Positions 13,601 through 23,151 of a DNA stretch of 23,289 nucleotides are shown one piece after another (position 1 is the first letter of the stretch; each line of letters begins with the position of its first letter). The notes beneath the pieces were generated by a model. It was not told the origin of the DNA and ran no database searches. It was given only the letters and a program-made list of their open reading frames with translations. The DNA comes from Patescibacteria group bacterium (GTDB lineage: Bacteria; Patescibacteriota; Patescibacteriia; Patescibacteriales; VMTK01), in assembly GCA_018896595.1 (NCBI GenBank), contig JAHIME010000049.1, positions 1-23,289 on the forward strand, in the 5' to 3' direction. Both the position numbers and the translations under genes were made by a program.

Positions 13601-15048
13601 ATCCTTCAGGAGCCGCAGCCGATATTTCCGTTTCCCCTCAATCAGGATTTATTTCAAACAATTATTCCCAGTGGATGGATTTGGAAATCCAGCAATGGGA
13701 TACCTCCACCACTACCAAAAAATGGAAAGAATCTCTTGGAGCGGCGAGTTATGTTGTAACTAATCATCAGATAGGCGATCTGATTCCGGGCAAGAATTAT
13801 TCCGTCTATTATACCAAAACAGGCGGGGTAAAAACCAAATTGGATACCAAGCAAGCCAACTCGCAAGGCAAAATTATTTTTAACTATGACAAGGGTTATT
13901 CATCCGTAGTTTTTGAAATTGAAGAGGATAATTCTTCTACAGCAACTCCAAATGAATCTGCGGCGCCAGCGCCAGCCCCGGCGCCAGCTACCTGCTCTGA
14001 CGGCATTAAGAATCAGGGCGAGACCAATACAGATTGCGGCGGCCCATGCTCGGCTTGCGCTACCCCAACCCCGGCGCCATCGCCAGGAGGAGGCGGAGGA
14101 GGCGGCGGCGGCGAATATTCCGACACCGCGCCACCAGCCAAGCCGTCCGATTTCCAAGCATTGCCGGCGGACAAGCAAATAACGCTCAAATGGCAGAACC
14201 CCAAAGATTCGGATTTTGTAAGGGTTTTAATCGTGAGAAAAGAAGGAAGCCAGCCAACATCAAAAGACGACGGCAAGGCGATTTACGAAGGCACAGGCCA
14301 AGAATACGCCGACATTAATTTGGACAATAGCAAAACATATTATTACGCAATATATTCCTACGACAAAAAGCCCAATTATTCCCAGCCGGCGATTATTTCA
14401 GTTCAGCCGAAAGAAGGCGTCACCCAGACAACAACGCAAGCCCCTAAGCAATACAGCCATTTGTACGGCCAGCCAAGCTCGGTGGTTAACCATGTAAGCA
14501 AAAACGAAGCGGAAACAACACATAACAACGGTTCGTTTGTCAATTTGGACAAAACAACCAAACCGATTTACGACAAGCTGATGGCGTTGCAGGCGAAAAA
14601 AATGAATATCAGCCAGAATATGAAATACGCCATTGCTTATTTCATCCACTACGGCACGCCCACCACCAAGAGATTGGGATCAGGAGAAAGAGCCGGAGTT
14701 ATTAATTCGTACATCTCGGCCTATGGCAAACTGCCGGAAAACATAGCGGACTGGCAGGATATTATCAAAATCGCCAATGGCAGATGGCCTGGCGAAACAA
14801 ACAGCAATACTGAAAACAAGGCCAAAGTTGAATTTAAAAAAGTGTACAAACGGGAACCGGATATGAAAAACGCCAATGACGGCAACGCGATAATGGTAAC
14901 AGCCTACGGGCTTAGGCCGGTGAACAGGAATCTTGATTCTGAAAGAGCGGCCATAACCATATTTAAAGGAATTTACGGGTATAATCCGTCCGCGACAGAT
15001 GAATGGGATATCGCGAGGGCGATCGGATATTCGGGGGCGAAGAGGTGA
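10651..15048 (+). CDS. Giant secreted multidomain surface protein (LamG-like, beta-helix, Fn3)
   Basis: The 1465-residue protein starts with a signal peptide (cleavage after VQA, about 29). A LamG/concanavalin-like sandwich spans about 45-225 (DFSVEILAYIPP, ARLWNRKLSDSDVGAIYNNW). An Ig/Fn3-like domain runs about 275-375 and ends TTYYWRVKVRD...ISFATRAS. A parallel beta-helix covers about 378-970 and closes with the PDIGAIEY motif. A beta-rich module follows to about 1100. CSDGIKNQGETNTDCGGPCSAC (from about 1114) carries paired Cys, then a Pro/Ala/Gly linker with nine Gly. An Fn3 domain spans about 1155-1250. The C-terminus (about 1300-1465) holds two related repeats with G-x-x-x-R-x-L-x-S-(G)ERA and YG-x-x-P. 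No LPXTG or final membrane helix is seen. A role in attachment to polysaccharide or a host cell is inferred. TATAAT at 10602-10607 may be its promoter, with no good -35. Confidence 0.85.
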   Translation: MSAFKKVSVLLAVFLLASFVFSSIPQVQAAASAAGQYFSPGIQGWAERASADINDMDYSKDFSVEILAYIPPFEEQARIPAYISKRYRGEAGWSMSGGHEYFNTYTHNVSFAVSDGTNSAGVTFNYAGYAHMVLSWDATSKTLTGYINGISGKQEKTNININPSGIKNTKALSIANGLYYNANSGWGGSNSDVSFARLWNRKLSDSDVGAIYNNWKSTGQHQTPAGFSRSDLVSEWLMNGTSDKTGGEGTAYLKDNVGSNHLEIKGTAFLQKEEGAFSIVSPISGAVNVGPSAYLDVSGGADLISGPAMPYQYYFQVDESPIFSSSNLKESGWTEYSKWQPVLKPATTYYWRVKVRDSSVAAKELPYSPTISFATRASKNWYVRPHTTTGAYGSENGSNYNSAFNGMTKLNYGSPSFNNTHGITWGPGGVEAGDSLYVCGKHALNHGSNSLNAHMVGNVYIPINGYSDEYPVTIRADCPQEAGIVWGFSKFDSYSVGWNGPDANGVYYIDKLLGAPLASDIDNSKAAVLLKEKSTTWTGNAGYWYKDATRTYVKMPDGGSPAGRIYTYGGGYIFLAQHRKYIKFQNCDFRGYHFVDQQIDVGPYPRSTHITWDGCTLQYGTPLIELKRGNDYWTIRNSTLKNSSSAIYAWNNKESYSGCHTTIENNKISNLGTYEYGLSDGDNHAVGAQGASNWLIQNNYIENVGSAIEFWNGIWPKGRRMIDNIIRWNFIKDVNLMRVTEGHGIVISGENNGELGERTGFEVYGNIIIDTEGHGISSNNPDTEKIYNNTIVHYGTIGSDPDGHGIRESISSSRSYPAAITIKNNLLLNTANKSNTDINRQYFFHVYSGSNPSQEKIDIDYNGYYPNADVGIQFGVAGALHNKFSDLVSKTGLDIHSFITNPLIVKEAGAFTNLDGVKLQWNSPAIDAGTNVGLAADYYGNPIYGAPDIGAIEYQPPYTMGTDKPYATANIRIYANGRFRNKANPSGAAADISVSPQSGFISNNYSQWMDLEIQQWDTSTTTKKWKESLGAASYVVTNHQIGDLIPGKNYSVYYTKTGGVKTKLDTKQANSQGKIIFNYDKGYSSVVFEIEEDNSSTATPNESAAPAPAPAPATCSDGIKNQGETNTDCGGPCSACATPTPAPSPGGGGGGGGGEYSDTAPPAKPSDFQALPADKQITLKWQNPKDSDFVRVLIVRKEGSQPTSKDDGKAIYEGTGQEYADINLDNSKTYYYAIYSYDKKPNYSQPAIISVQPKEGVTQTTTQAPKQYSHLYGQPSSVVNHVSKNEAETTHNNGSFVNLDKTTKPIYDKLMALQAKKMNISQNMKYAIAYFIHYGTPTTKRLGSGERAGVINSYISAYGKLPENIADWQDIIKIANGRWPGETNSNTENKAKVEFKKVYKREPDMKNANDGNAIMVTAYGLRPVNRNLDSERAAITIFKGIYGYNPSATDEWDIARAIGYSGAKR

Positions 15049-15067
15049 AGAATTTGGCTGATGATTA

Positions 15068-15095
15068 TTTAGTTTCTGCTCAAATAAAGTATAAT
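15068..15095 (+). promoter_or_regulatory. Possible promoter for the TatD-family gene
   Basis: A perfect TATAAT (15090-15095) lies 53 bases before the tatD-like start. A weak -35 (TTTAGT, 15068-15073) is 16 bases upstream. AT-rich spacers produce such boxes by chance, so this is tentative. Confidence 0.4.
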
Positions 15096-15148
15096 AAAAT
15101 ATTCGCAAATAGTTTTTACGAAAAATTAATCCATTTGTTTGTTTAATT

Positions 15149-15988
15149 ATGTTTATAGACACCCACGCCCATGTGAATTTCAGCGCTTTTAAATACGATG
15201 CCGACGAAGTGATTCGCCGGTCATTGGATAATGAGATATGGATGATTTTAGTGGGCACGGAATACAAGACATCAAAACGCGCTTTGGATTACGCCAATAA
15301 ATACGAGCGCGGAGTTTTCGCCACTGTCGGCCTGCATCCGATCCATCTTCAATCAATTTCAGCCAAAGGCGAAGATTACGAATTTCAAAGCCGCGCGGAA
15401 GATTTTAATTACGAAGTTTATGAAAGATTGGCCAAATCCAATAAGGCGGCGGCTATCGGGGAAATCGGCTTGGATTATTACCATATTGACAAAACGCAAA
15501 ATGCCGCGGCCGTCAAGGAAAGGCAGAAAGAAATATTCATTGAGCAGTTTAAATTGGCCCGCGAGCTTGATCTGCCGGTAATCATCCATTGCCGCCAGGC
15601 GCATGACGATATGCTGGCCATGCTCAAAGCGTTAAAAAAACAATATCGGGATATTCTTTCCAAAGACAAGCCGTGGGGAGTGATGCATTGCTATTCGGGC
15701 GACGAGGATTTGGCGTGGCAATATTTTAATTTGGGCTTAATTATTTCTTTTACAGGGTTAATCACTTTTTCCGTTTTGTGGGATGATTTAATCCGCCGGG
15801 TGCCGCTGGAGAAAATTATGATTGAAACGGACTGCCCGTATATGACTCCGGAGCCCTACCGCGGCCAGCGCAATGAGCCGATATTGGTAAAATACGTGGC
15901 GGAAAGAATCGCTGAAATTAAGAATTTAAGCATTGAAAAAGTAGCTGATATTACAACAAAAAATGCCAGAGAATTTTTCGGCATTTAG
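15149..15988 (+). CDS. tatD: TatD-family metal-dependent hydrolase
   Basis: The 279-residue protein has the metal ligands of the family. H-A-H is at 6-8 (IDTHAHVN), GEIGLDY near 104 supplies Glu, IIHCR near 150 supplies His, MHCYSG near 178 supplies His and ETDCPY near 230 supplies Asp. TatD enzymes act as Mg-dependent DNases (3'-5' exonuclease and AP-type activity reported), and D-aminoacyl-tRNA deacylase activity has been assigned to some relatives; the substrate here is not shown. The sequence contains an insertion of roughly 20 residues after GLHP (about 64-90) relative to compact members. It follows the surface protein by 100 bases with its own weak promoter, and precedes the atp operon, from which a promoter and hairpin separate it. 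Confidence 0.9.
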   Translation: MFIDTHAHVNFSAFKYDADEVIRRSLDNEIWMILVGTEYKTSKRALDYANKYERGVFATVGLHPIHLQSISAKGEDYEFQSRAEDFNYEVYERLAKSNKAAAIGEIGLDYYHIDKTQNAAAVKERQKEIFIEQFKLARELDLPVIIHCRQAHDDMLAMLKALKKQYRDILSKDKPWGVMHCYSGDEDLAWQYFNLGLIISFTGLITFSVLWDDLIRRVPLEKIMIETDCPYMTPEPYRGQRNEPILVKYVAERIAEIKNLSIEKVADITTKNAREFFGI

Positions 15989-15996
15989 GGACTGGG

Positions 15997-16025
15997 TTGA
16001 CTTTTTTCTTTTTTTATTAAATAAT
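15997..16025 (+). promoter_or_regulatory. Likely promoter of the ATP synthase operon
   Basis: TTGACT (15997-16002) and AATAAT (16020-16025), each one mismatch from consensus, are spaced by 17 bases. It begins 9 bases after the tatD stop. The transcript start would be near 16032, just before a short hairpin. Confidence 0.65.
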
Positions 16026-16033
16026 AAAAATGA

Positions 16034-16064
16034 AAGGACAAGTGTCCTTGTTTTGTTTGTTTTT
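16034..16064 (+). terminator. Hairpin with T-tract between tatD and atpZ
   Basis: AAGGAC (16034-16039) pairs with GTCCTT (16044-16049) around AAGT, followed by GTTTTGTTTGTTTTT. This resembles an intrinsic terminator for tatD. Because the atp promoter points through it, it may instead be a 5'-end hairpin or attenuator of the atp message. Its position rules out 16030 as a comfortable atpZ start. Confidence 0.55.
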
Positions 16065-16074
16065 AATAAAAATC

Positions 16075-16359
16075 ATGGCAGGCGATGAAACAAAAAATTC
16101 CGAACATAATAAAAACGCTGCTTGGTGGCAGCCGTCGCTGATTTTGTTCGCGAAATTTTCCGGCTGGATCGCGGCGCCGGTAATTATCGCGGCTTTTTTG
16201 GGGAGATGGTTAGACAAGAAATACGGCACAGAACCCCTGCTTTTTTTGGCAACGGTCGGCTTTGCTTTTTTAATTTCAATGCTTGGATTAGTTAAGACGG
16301 TAAAAGAGGAATATAGGAAGATAGAAAAAGAAAACAAAAAAAATAACCAAGATACTTAA
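16075..16359 (+). CDS. atpZ: AtpZ/AtpI-like accessory protein of the F0F1 ATP synthase
   Basis: The 94-residue protein (MAGDETKNSEHNKN...) has two membrane helices: about 20-45 (LILFAKFSGWIAAPVIIAAFLG) and about 54-75 (PLLFLATVGFAFLISMLGLV). The GRWLDKKYGTEP loop between them is typical of AtpZ. Members lie first in atp operons and are thought to help c-ring assembly or cation supply. An in-frame ATG at 16030 would add 15 residues (MKGQVSLFCLFLIKI), but these bases encode a hairpin and T-tract; 16075 is preferred. atpB begins 6 bases after its stop. No Shine-Dalgarno site is seen. Confidence 0.85.
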   Translation: MAGDETKNSEHNKNAAWWQPSLILFAKFSGWIAAPVIIAAFLGRWLDKKYGTEPLLFLATVGFAFLISMLGLVKTVKEEYRKIEKENKKNNQDT

Positions 16360-16365
16360 TTATTT

Positions 16366-17462
<1,097 letters not shown>

Positions 17463-17473
17463 TAGTTTTACGG

Positions 17474-17495
17474 ACTGCTCCAATTTTGGGGCAGT
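17474..17495 (+). promoter_or_regulatory. Hairpin between atpE and atpF
   Basis: ACTGCTCC (17474-17481) pairs with GGGGCAGT (17488-17495), 8 bp with one T-G wobble, around AATTTT. No immediate T-tract follows, so it is more likely an mRNA-stability or processing element than a terminator. It lies 11 bases after the atpE stop. Confidence 0.55.
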
Positions 17496-17523
17496 GGCAA
17501 GATTATTAATAAATTTTTATAGC

Positions 17524-18015
17524 ATGGATTCATTGATTGAGACATTCCACATAGACGTAAAATTATTAATCGCGCAAATTATTAATTTTGCTATTGTTTT
17601 TTCCGTTTTATATTTTTTCGCCTTGAAGCCGCTTTTAAAAGTGATGGGGGAAAGAACCAAAAAAATCGAGAAGAGCATTGATGACGCCGAAAAAATTGAG
17701 GAAAAATTGGCGCGCTCCGAGGAAGAATATAAAAAGGAGATCATCCGCGCCAGAAAAGAGGCGGAAATTATATTGGAAAAAGCCGGGCAAAGAGCGGAAG
17801 AAAGAAAACAAGAAACGATAGCTAACGCCAAAGAAGAGATAGGGCAGATTATTAATCAGGAAAAAGCGAAGATTCAGCAGGAGAAAGCAAAAACGTTAAA
17901 AGAAATAAAAAAAGAAGTGGCTGATTTGGTGGTTGCTTCAGTGGAAAAGGTGCTGAGTGAAAAGGTTGATAACCAGAAGGATGGGGAGTTGATAAAAAAG
18001 ATGGTTAAAAGATAA
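17524..18015 (+). CDS. atpF: ATP synthase F0 subunit b
   Basis: Subunit b is the peripheral stalk. The protein has one membrane helix (about 14-33, LLIAQIINFAIVFSVLYFFA) and then a long charged helix rich in Glu, Lys, Arg and Ala (about 45-155), the right-handed stalk. ALKPLLKVMGERTKKIEKSIDDAEK is typical of the family. A GTG at 17494 would add 10 residues (MARLLINFYS), but it lies in the 3' arm of a hairpin; the ATG at 17524 gives a standard 163-residue b subunit. It is followed by a 120-bp palindromic spacer before atpH. Confidence 0.94.
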   Translation: MDSLIETFHIDVKLLIAQIINFAIVFSVLYFFALKPLLKVMGERTKKIEKSIDDAEKIEEKLARSEEEYKKEIIRARKEAEIILEKAGQRAEERKQETIANAKEEIGQIINQEKAKIQQEKAKTLKEIKKEVADLVVASVEKVLSEKVDNQKDGELIKKMVKR

Positions 18016-18029
18016 TATACAAAAAATAT

Positions 18030-18117
18030 ATTTGTGATTCGTTTGGATTCGTCAAAAATTCGTGAGCATTCGTTTTCAAACGAATTTAACACGAATAAGA
18101 AACGAATTAACACAAAT
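18030..18117 (+). repeat. Nested ATTCGT palindrome between atpF and atpH
   Basis: The outer arm ATTTGTGATTCGTTT (18030-18044) pairs with AAACGAAT (18100-18107) plus CACAAAT (18111-18117), with only TAA bulged. Inside, ATTCGTG (18058-18064) pairs with CACGAAT (18090-18096), and ATTCGTTT (18068-18075) with AAACGAAT (18078-18085). A further unpaired ATTCGT is at 18047. The element fills the 120-bp spacer and has no ORF. It is MITE-like in form; origin and effect are unknown. Confidence 0.8.
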
Positions 18118-18135
18118 CACGAATAAATCGTAAAA

Positions 18136-18537
18136 ATGAAAATCACCCCGAAACAATACGCTGAAAGTTTATACCAATCTGTTATTAATAAAAAAGACAG
18201 CCGGATTAAGGGTATTTTGGACAATTTTGTTAAATTATTAATAGATAATAATGATATTTCAAAAATAGACAAGATTATCGGGCAGTTTAAAAAAATTTGG
18301 AACAGAGAAGAGGGCATTGTTGAGGCGGAAGCGGTTAGCGCGCGCGAACTGGACAAGAAAATTGTTAAATTGTTAAATGGTTATATTGTTCAATTATCAG
18401 GAGCTCGCAAGGTTTTGTTAAAACAGAAAGTTGATAAAAATATTTTAGGCGGGGTGATTATTAAATATGAAGACAAGATTTTAGATGGAAGCCTAAAGGC
18501 AAGATTGAAAGAGTTGAGAGTAGAGATGGAGAGGTAA
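18136..18537 (+). CDS. atpH: ATP synthase F1 subunit delta (short form)
   Basis: Delta ties the top of F1 to the b stalk. The 133-residue protein begins MKITPKQYAESLYQSV, matching the usual first helix (YA-x-x-L), and ends with the typical KILDGSLKARLKELR (D-x-S-x-x-x-x-L). The usual length is near 175-180, so about 45 residues are missing, mainly from the N-terminal helical domain. The C-terminal GGVIIKYEDKILDGSLKARL is well kept. Identity also rests on its place between atpF and atpA. The upstream spacer is the ATTCGT palindrome; downstream is a heptamer repeat. Confidence 0.87.
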   Translation: MKITPKQYAESLYQSVINKKDSRIKGILDNFVKLLIDNNDISKIDKIIGQFKKIWNREEGIVEAEAVSARELDKKIVKLLNGYIVQLSGARKVLLKQKVDKNILGGVIIKYEDKILDGSLKARLKELRVEMER

Positions 18538-18570
18538 AAATTTGAAATTGAAAATTGGAAATTCAGCCGG

Positions 18571-18605
18571 TTAATTTCTAATTTCTAATTTCTAATTTCT
18601 AATTA
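18571..18605 (+). repeat. TTTCTAA heptamer tract before atpA
   Basis: About four and a half copies of a heptamer (TTTCTAA) occupy 18573-18604, immediately before the ATG of atpA. The preceding bases (GAAATTGAAAATTGGAAATT) are of the same repeat style. Tract length could vary between strains and alter initiation. Confidence 0.8.
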
Positions 18606-18608
18606 CAT

Positions 18609-20162
18609 ATGTCGCAAACTAAAGATTTTATTGTTGAACAATTAAAACAGCGAATCGCCGATTATAAATCGGAAATTAAAGAGCAGACAGTCGGCCGGGT
18701 AATTGAAGTCGGCGACGGAATCGCTCGTGTTTCGGGCTTGTCCGACTGCATGATGTCCGAGATGCTGGAATTCGCCAGCGGACGCCAAACGACGCTAAAC
18801 GACGGCAAGGAAAAAGTTTATGGGGTAGCTCTTAATCTTGAAGAAGACAGCGTGGGCGCGATTATTTTGGGCGATTATACGGGAATCAAGGAAGGCGATG
18901 AAGTAAAGTGTCTAAAAAGAATTTTGGAAGTGCCGGTAGGCGAATCCGTAATCGGCAGAGTTATTAATCCTTTGGGAGAGCCGTTAGACGGCAAGGGCGA
19001 AATTGAGGCAAAGAAATTTTATCCTGTTGAAAAAATCGCGCCGGGCGTAATAACACGCGAGTCTGTAAGCCAGCCGGTGCAAACGGGCATTAAAGCGATT
19101 GACGCCATGATTCCAATCGGCCGCGGCCAGAGAGAATTGATTATCGGCGATAGGCAAATCGGCAAAACCGCCATTGCCATTGACACGATAATCAACCAGA
19201 AAGGGCAGAATATGAAATGCGTATATGTCGCTATCGGCCAAAAAGAATCAAAAATAGCGAGTATAGTAGCCAAGCTGGAAGAATTCGGCGCGATGGAATA
19301 TACAACCGTTGTTTTAGCCGGCGCTTCCGATCCGGCATCGCTCGCTTATATCGCTCCATACGCCGGTTGCGCCGTCGCGGAATATTTTTTGGATAAAGGC
19401 GAGGATGTCTTGATAGTTTACGACGATTTGAGCAAGCACGCGGTCGCTTACCGCGAAATCTCTCTGCTTTTGCGAAGGCCCCCGGGACGCGAAGCGTATC
19501 CCGGAGACGTATTTTATCTTCATTCGCGCCTGCTTGAGCGCGCCTGCAAATTAAATGAAAAATGCGGCGGCGGCTCAATCACGGCTTTGCCGATTATTGA
19601 AACCCAGTCCGGAGACGTATCCGCCTATATTCCAACCAATGTCATATCAATCACTGACGGCCAGATTTACTTGGAGCCGGATTTGTTTTATCAGGGACAG
19701 CGCCCGGCTATTAACGCCGGACTTTCCGTATCCCGCGTCGGCAGCGCGGCGCAGATTAAAGCGATGAAAAAAGTCGCCGGCAAAATGAGATTGGAAGCGG
19801 CGCAGTACCGCGAGTTAGCCGCTTTCGCCCAGTTCGGCTCCGATCTTGACGAGGAAACAAAAGCCAAGCTTGAGCGAGGCAAAAGATTAATGGAAATATT
19901 CAAGCAGGATTTATACAAGCCGGTTCCGGTCGCCAACCAGGTATTGATATTTTTCGCCCTTACGGATGGTTTATTGGATGATATTTCAGTGGAAAAAATT
20001 GGTGAGTTTGAAAATGGTTTTCGCCAATTTGCGCTAAATGACGCCAATGGTCGCCAAATTTTGGATGAGATTAGCAAGACAGGTGATTTAAACGAGAAAT
20101 TAGAAAAAGATATTAAAGAGCTGATAGAAGATTATAAGAATACGCTAAATGACACCAATTAA
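18609..20162 (+). CDS. atpA: ATP synthase F1 subunit alpha
   Basis: Alpha forms the hexamer with beta and holds non-catalytic nucleotide sites. The 517-residue protein shows the P-loop [13 protein letters not shown] (about 178-190), [23 protein letters not shown] and [27 protein letters not shown]. It also shows [15 protein letters not shown], whose Arg points into the beta site. The length is standard. The last codons (NTLNDTN) and the stop lie in a repeat that is the left inverted arm around the inserted GxxExxY gene. A related motif lies at 20031-20048 inside the gene. The next atp gene (atpG) is 486 bases downstream because of the insertion. Confidence 0.98.
   Translation: MSQTKDFIVEQLKQRIADYKSEIKEQTVGRVIEVGDGIARVSGLSDCMMSEMLEFASGRQTTLNDGKEKVYGVALNLEEDSVGAIILGDYTGIKEGDEVKCLKRILEVPVGESVIGRVINPLGEPLDGKGEIEAKKFYPVEKIAPGVITRESVSQPVQTGIKAIDAMIPIGRGQRELIIGDRQIGKTAIAIDTIINQKGQNMKCVYVAIGQKESKIASIVAKLEEFGAMEYTTVVLAGASDPASLAYIAPYAGCAVAEYFLDKGEDVLIVYDDLSKHAVAYREISLLLRRPPGREAYPGDVFYLHSRLLERACKLNEKCGGGSITALPIIETQSGDVSAYIPTNVISITDGQIYLEPDLFYQGQRPAINAGLSVSRVGSAAQIKAMKKVAGKMRLEAAQYRELAAFAQFGSDLDEETKAKLERGKRLMEIFKQDLYKPVPVANQVLIFFALTDGLLDDISVEKIGEFENGFRQFALNDANGRQILDEISKTGDLNEKLEKDIKELIEDYKNTLNDTN
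20031..20048 (+). repeat. Extra copy of the repeat arm inside atpA
   Basis: GCGCTAAATGACGCCAAT (20031-20048) matches ACGCTAAATGACACCAAT (20142-20159) at 16 of 18 bases in direct orientation. CGCCAA recurs three times between 20021 and 20056. It encodes part of [10 protein letters not shown] in the alpha C-terminal domain, with no length change against normal AtpA. Confidence 0.6.
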
Positions 20163-20166
20163 CGCT
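20141..20166 (+). repeat. Left imperfect inverted repeat of the GxxExxY insertion
   Basis: The 26 bases match the reverse complement of 20611-20636 at 21 positions. They include the last atpA codons and its TAA. A hairpin follows: ACGCT (20162-20166) with AGCGT (20184-20188), and ATTT with AAAT inside it, just ahead of the Shine-Dalgarno site of the inserted gene. Confidence 0.7.
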
Positions 20167-20193
20167 ACTATTTGGTGATAAATAGCGTATTTC

Positions 20194-20200
20194 AAGGAGG
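20194..20200 (+). promoter_or_regulatory. Canonical Shine-Dalgarno site of the GxxExxY gene
   Basis: AAGGAGG (20194-20200) is followed by ATT and the ATG at 20204. The spacing is short (3 bases), but the match is complete. None of the atp genes has such a site, which supports a foreign origin of the insertion. Confidence 0.8.
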
Positions 20201-20203
20201 ATT

Positions 20204-20617
20204 ATGAAAAAATTAGTTAATAATTTTTTGTATGAAAAAGAAAGTTATTTAATTATTGAAGCCGCTAGAGAAGTTTGGCGCGAATTAGGCGGGTCATTTA
20301 AGGAAAATATAGCTGATAAAGCGTTTAATATAGCATTAAAAAAGAGAAATTTAAAAATTGAAAACCAAAAAAGAATTAATATTTATTTTGCCGATCAGAT
20401 CGTAGGAGTTTATGTACCTGATATGATTATTAATGAAGTAATATTAGTTGAAATTAAATGCAAACCGTTTTTAATTAAAGAAGATTATCAACAGCTATGG
20501 CATTATTTAAAAGCTACGAAATTTAAATTAGGTTTTATTATTAATTTTAGTCCCAGAGGCGTCCAATTTAAAAGAATTGTTTATGATACGGCCAGAAATA
20601 AAGCAGGCTTGGCGTAA
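20204..20617 (+). CDS. GxxExxY protein (PD-(D/E)XK nuclease-like) inserted in the atp operon
   Basis: The 137-residue protein fits the GxxExxY family (PDDEXK-like). It has an N-terminal ESYLIIEAAREVWRELGGSF helix region. The core is GVYVPDMIINEVILVEIKC (about 68-86), with the Asp and Glu-x-Lys of a PD-(D/E)XK site. Near 90-112 is DYQQLWHYLKATKFKLGFIINF, typical of the family. The usual G-x-x-E-x-x-Y motif is not intact: GGSFKEN and DKAFNIAL stand where GFLESVYEEAL-like sequence is usual. Function is unknown; nuclease activity is inferred from fold. It lies between atpA and atpG, in the same direction, framed by imperfect inverted repeats, with its own Shine-Dalgarno site. Its AT-rich codon use (many AAA, AAT, TTA) differs from the neighbouring atpA. 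It is probably transcribed with the operon. Confidence 0.85.
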   Translation: MKKLVNNFLYEKESYLIIEAAREVWRELGGSFKENIADKAFNIALKKRNLKIENQKRINIYFADQIVGVYVPDMIINEVILVEIKCKPFLIKEDYQQLWHYLKATKFKLGFIINFSPRGVQFKRIVYDTARNKAGLA

Positions 20618-20636
20618 ATTGGCTTCATTTGGCGTA
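20611..20636 (+). repeat. Right imperfect inverted repeat of the GxxExxY insertion
   Basis: It pairs with 20141-20166 (21 of 26 bases). It contains the last codons and TAA of the GxxExxY gene and ends 12 bases before the atpG start. TTGGCG units here mirror the CGCCAA units in the 3' part of atpA. Confidence 0.7.
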
Positions 20637-20648
20637 AGGTAGCGAACT

Positions 20649-23031
<2,383 letters not shown>

Positions 23032-23040
23032 AATTATAAA

Positions 23041-23064
23041 ATTTTTAAATTTTTAAATTTTTAA
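23041..23064 (+). repeat. ATTTTTAA octamer tract between atpD and atpC
   Basis: Three exact tandem copies of ATTTTTAA occupy 23041-23064. The rest of the spacer to 23151 is made of related A/T units, such as TTAAAAATT and GGAAATT. It is low-complexity, with no terminator-like GC stem, so atpC should remain in the operon. Confidence 0.8.
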
Positions 23065-23151
23065 ATAATGCTTAAATTTTTAATGTTTTAAAATTAAATC
23101 ATTAAAAATTATTTAAAAATTAAAAATTGGAAATTAAAAATTCCTATTTTT

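Noticed and set aside
13900..14318. Overlapping frames in several phases around the Gly/Pro linker of the giant surface protein
   Set aside because: GC-rich repeats (GGAGGC, GCGCCA) keep many frames open. The reading frame of the surface protein continues through with conserved domains on both sides.
14680..15267. 195-codon minus-strand frame across the surface protein end and the tatD start
   Set aside because: It spans the intergenic region and two confident genes. Its composition is not protein-like, and no promoter or ribosome site fits.
18030..18117. The ATTCGT palindrome as an intrinsic terminator
   Set aside because: The stems are AT-rich and nested, no T-tract follows, and atpH-A must be transcribed beyond it.
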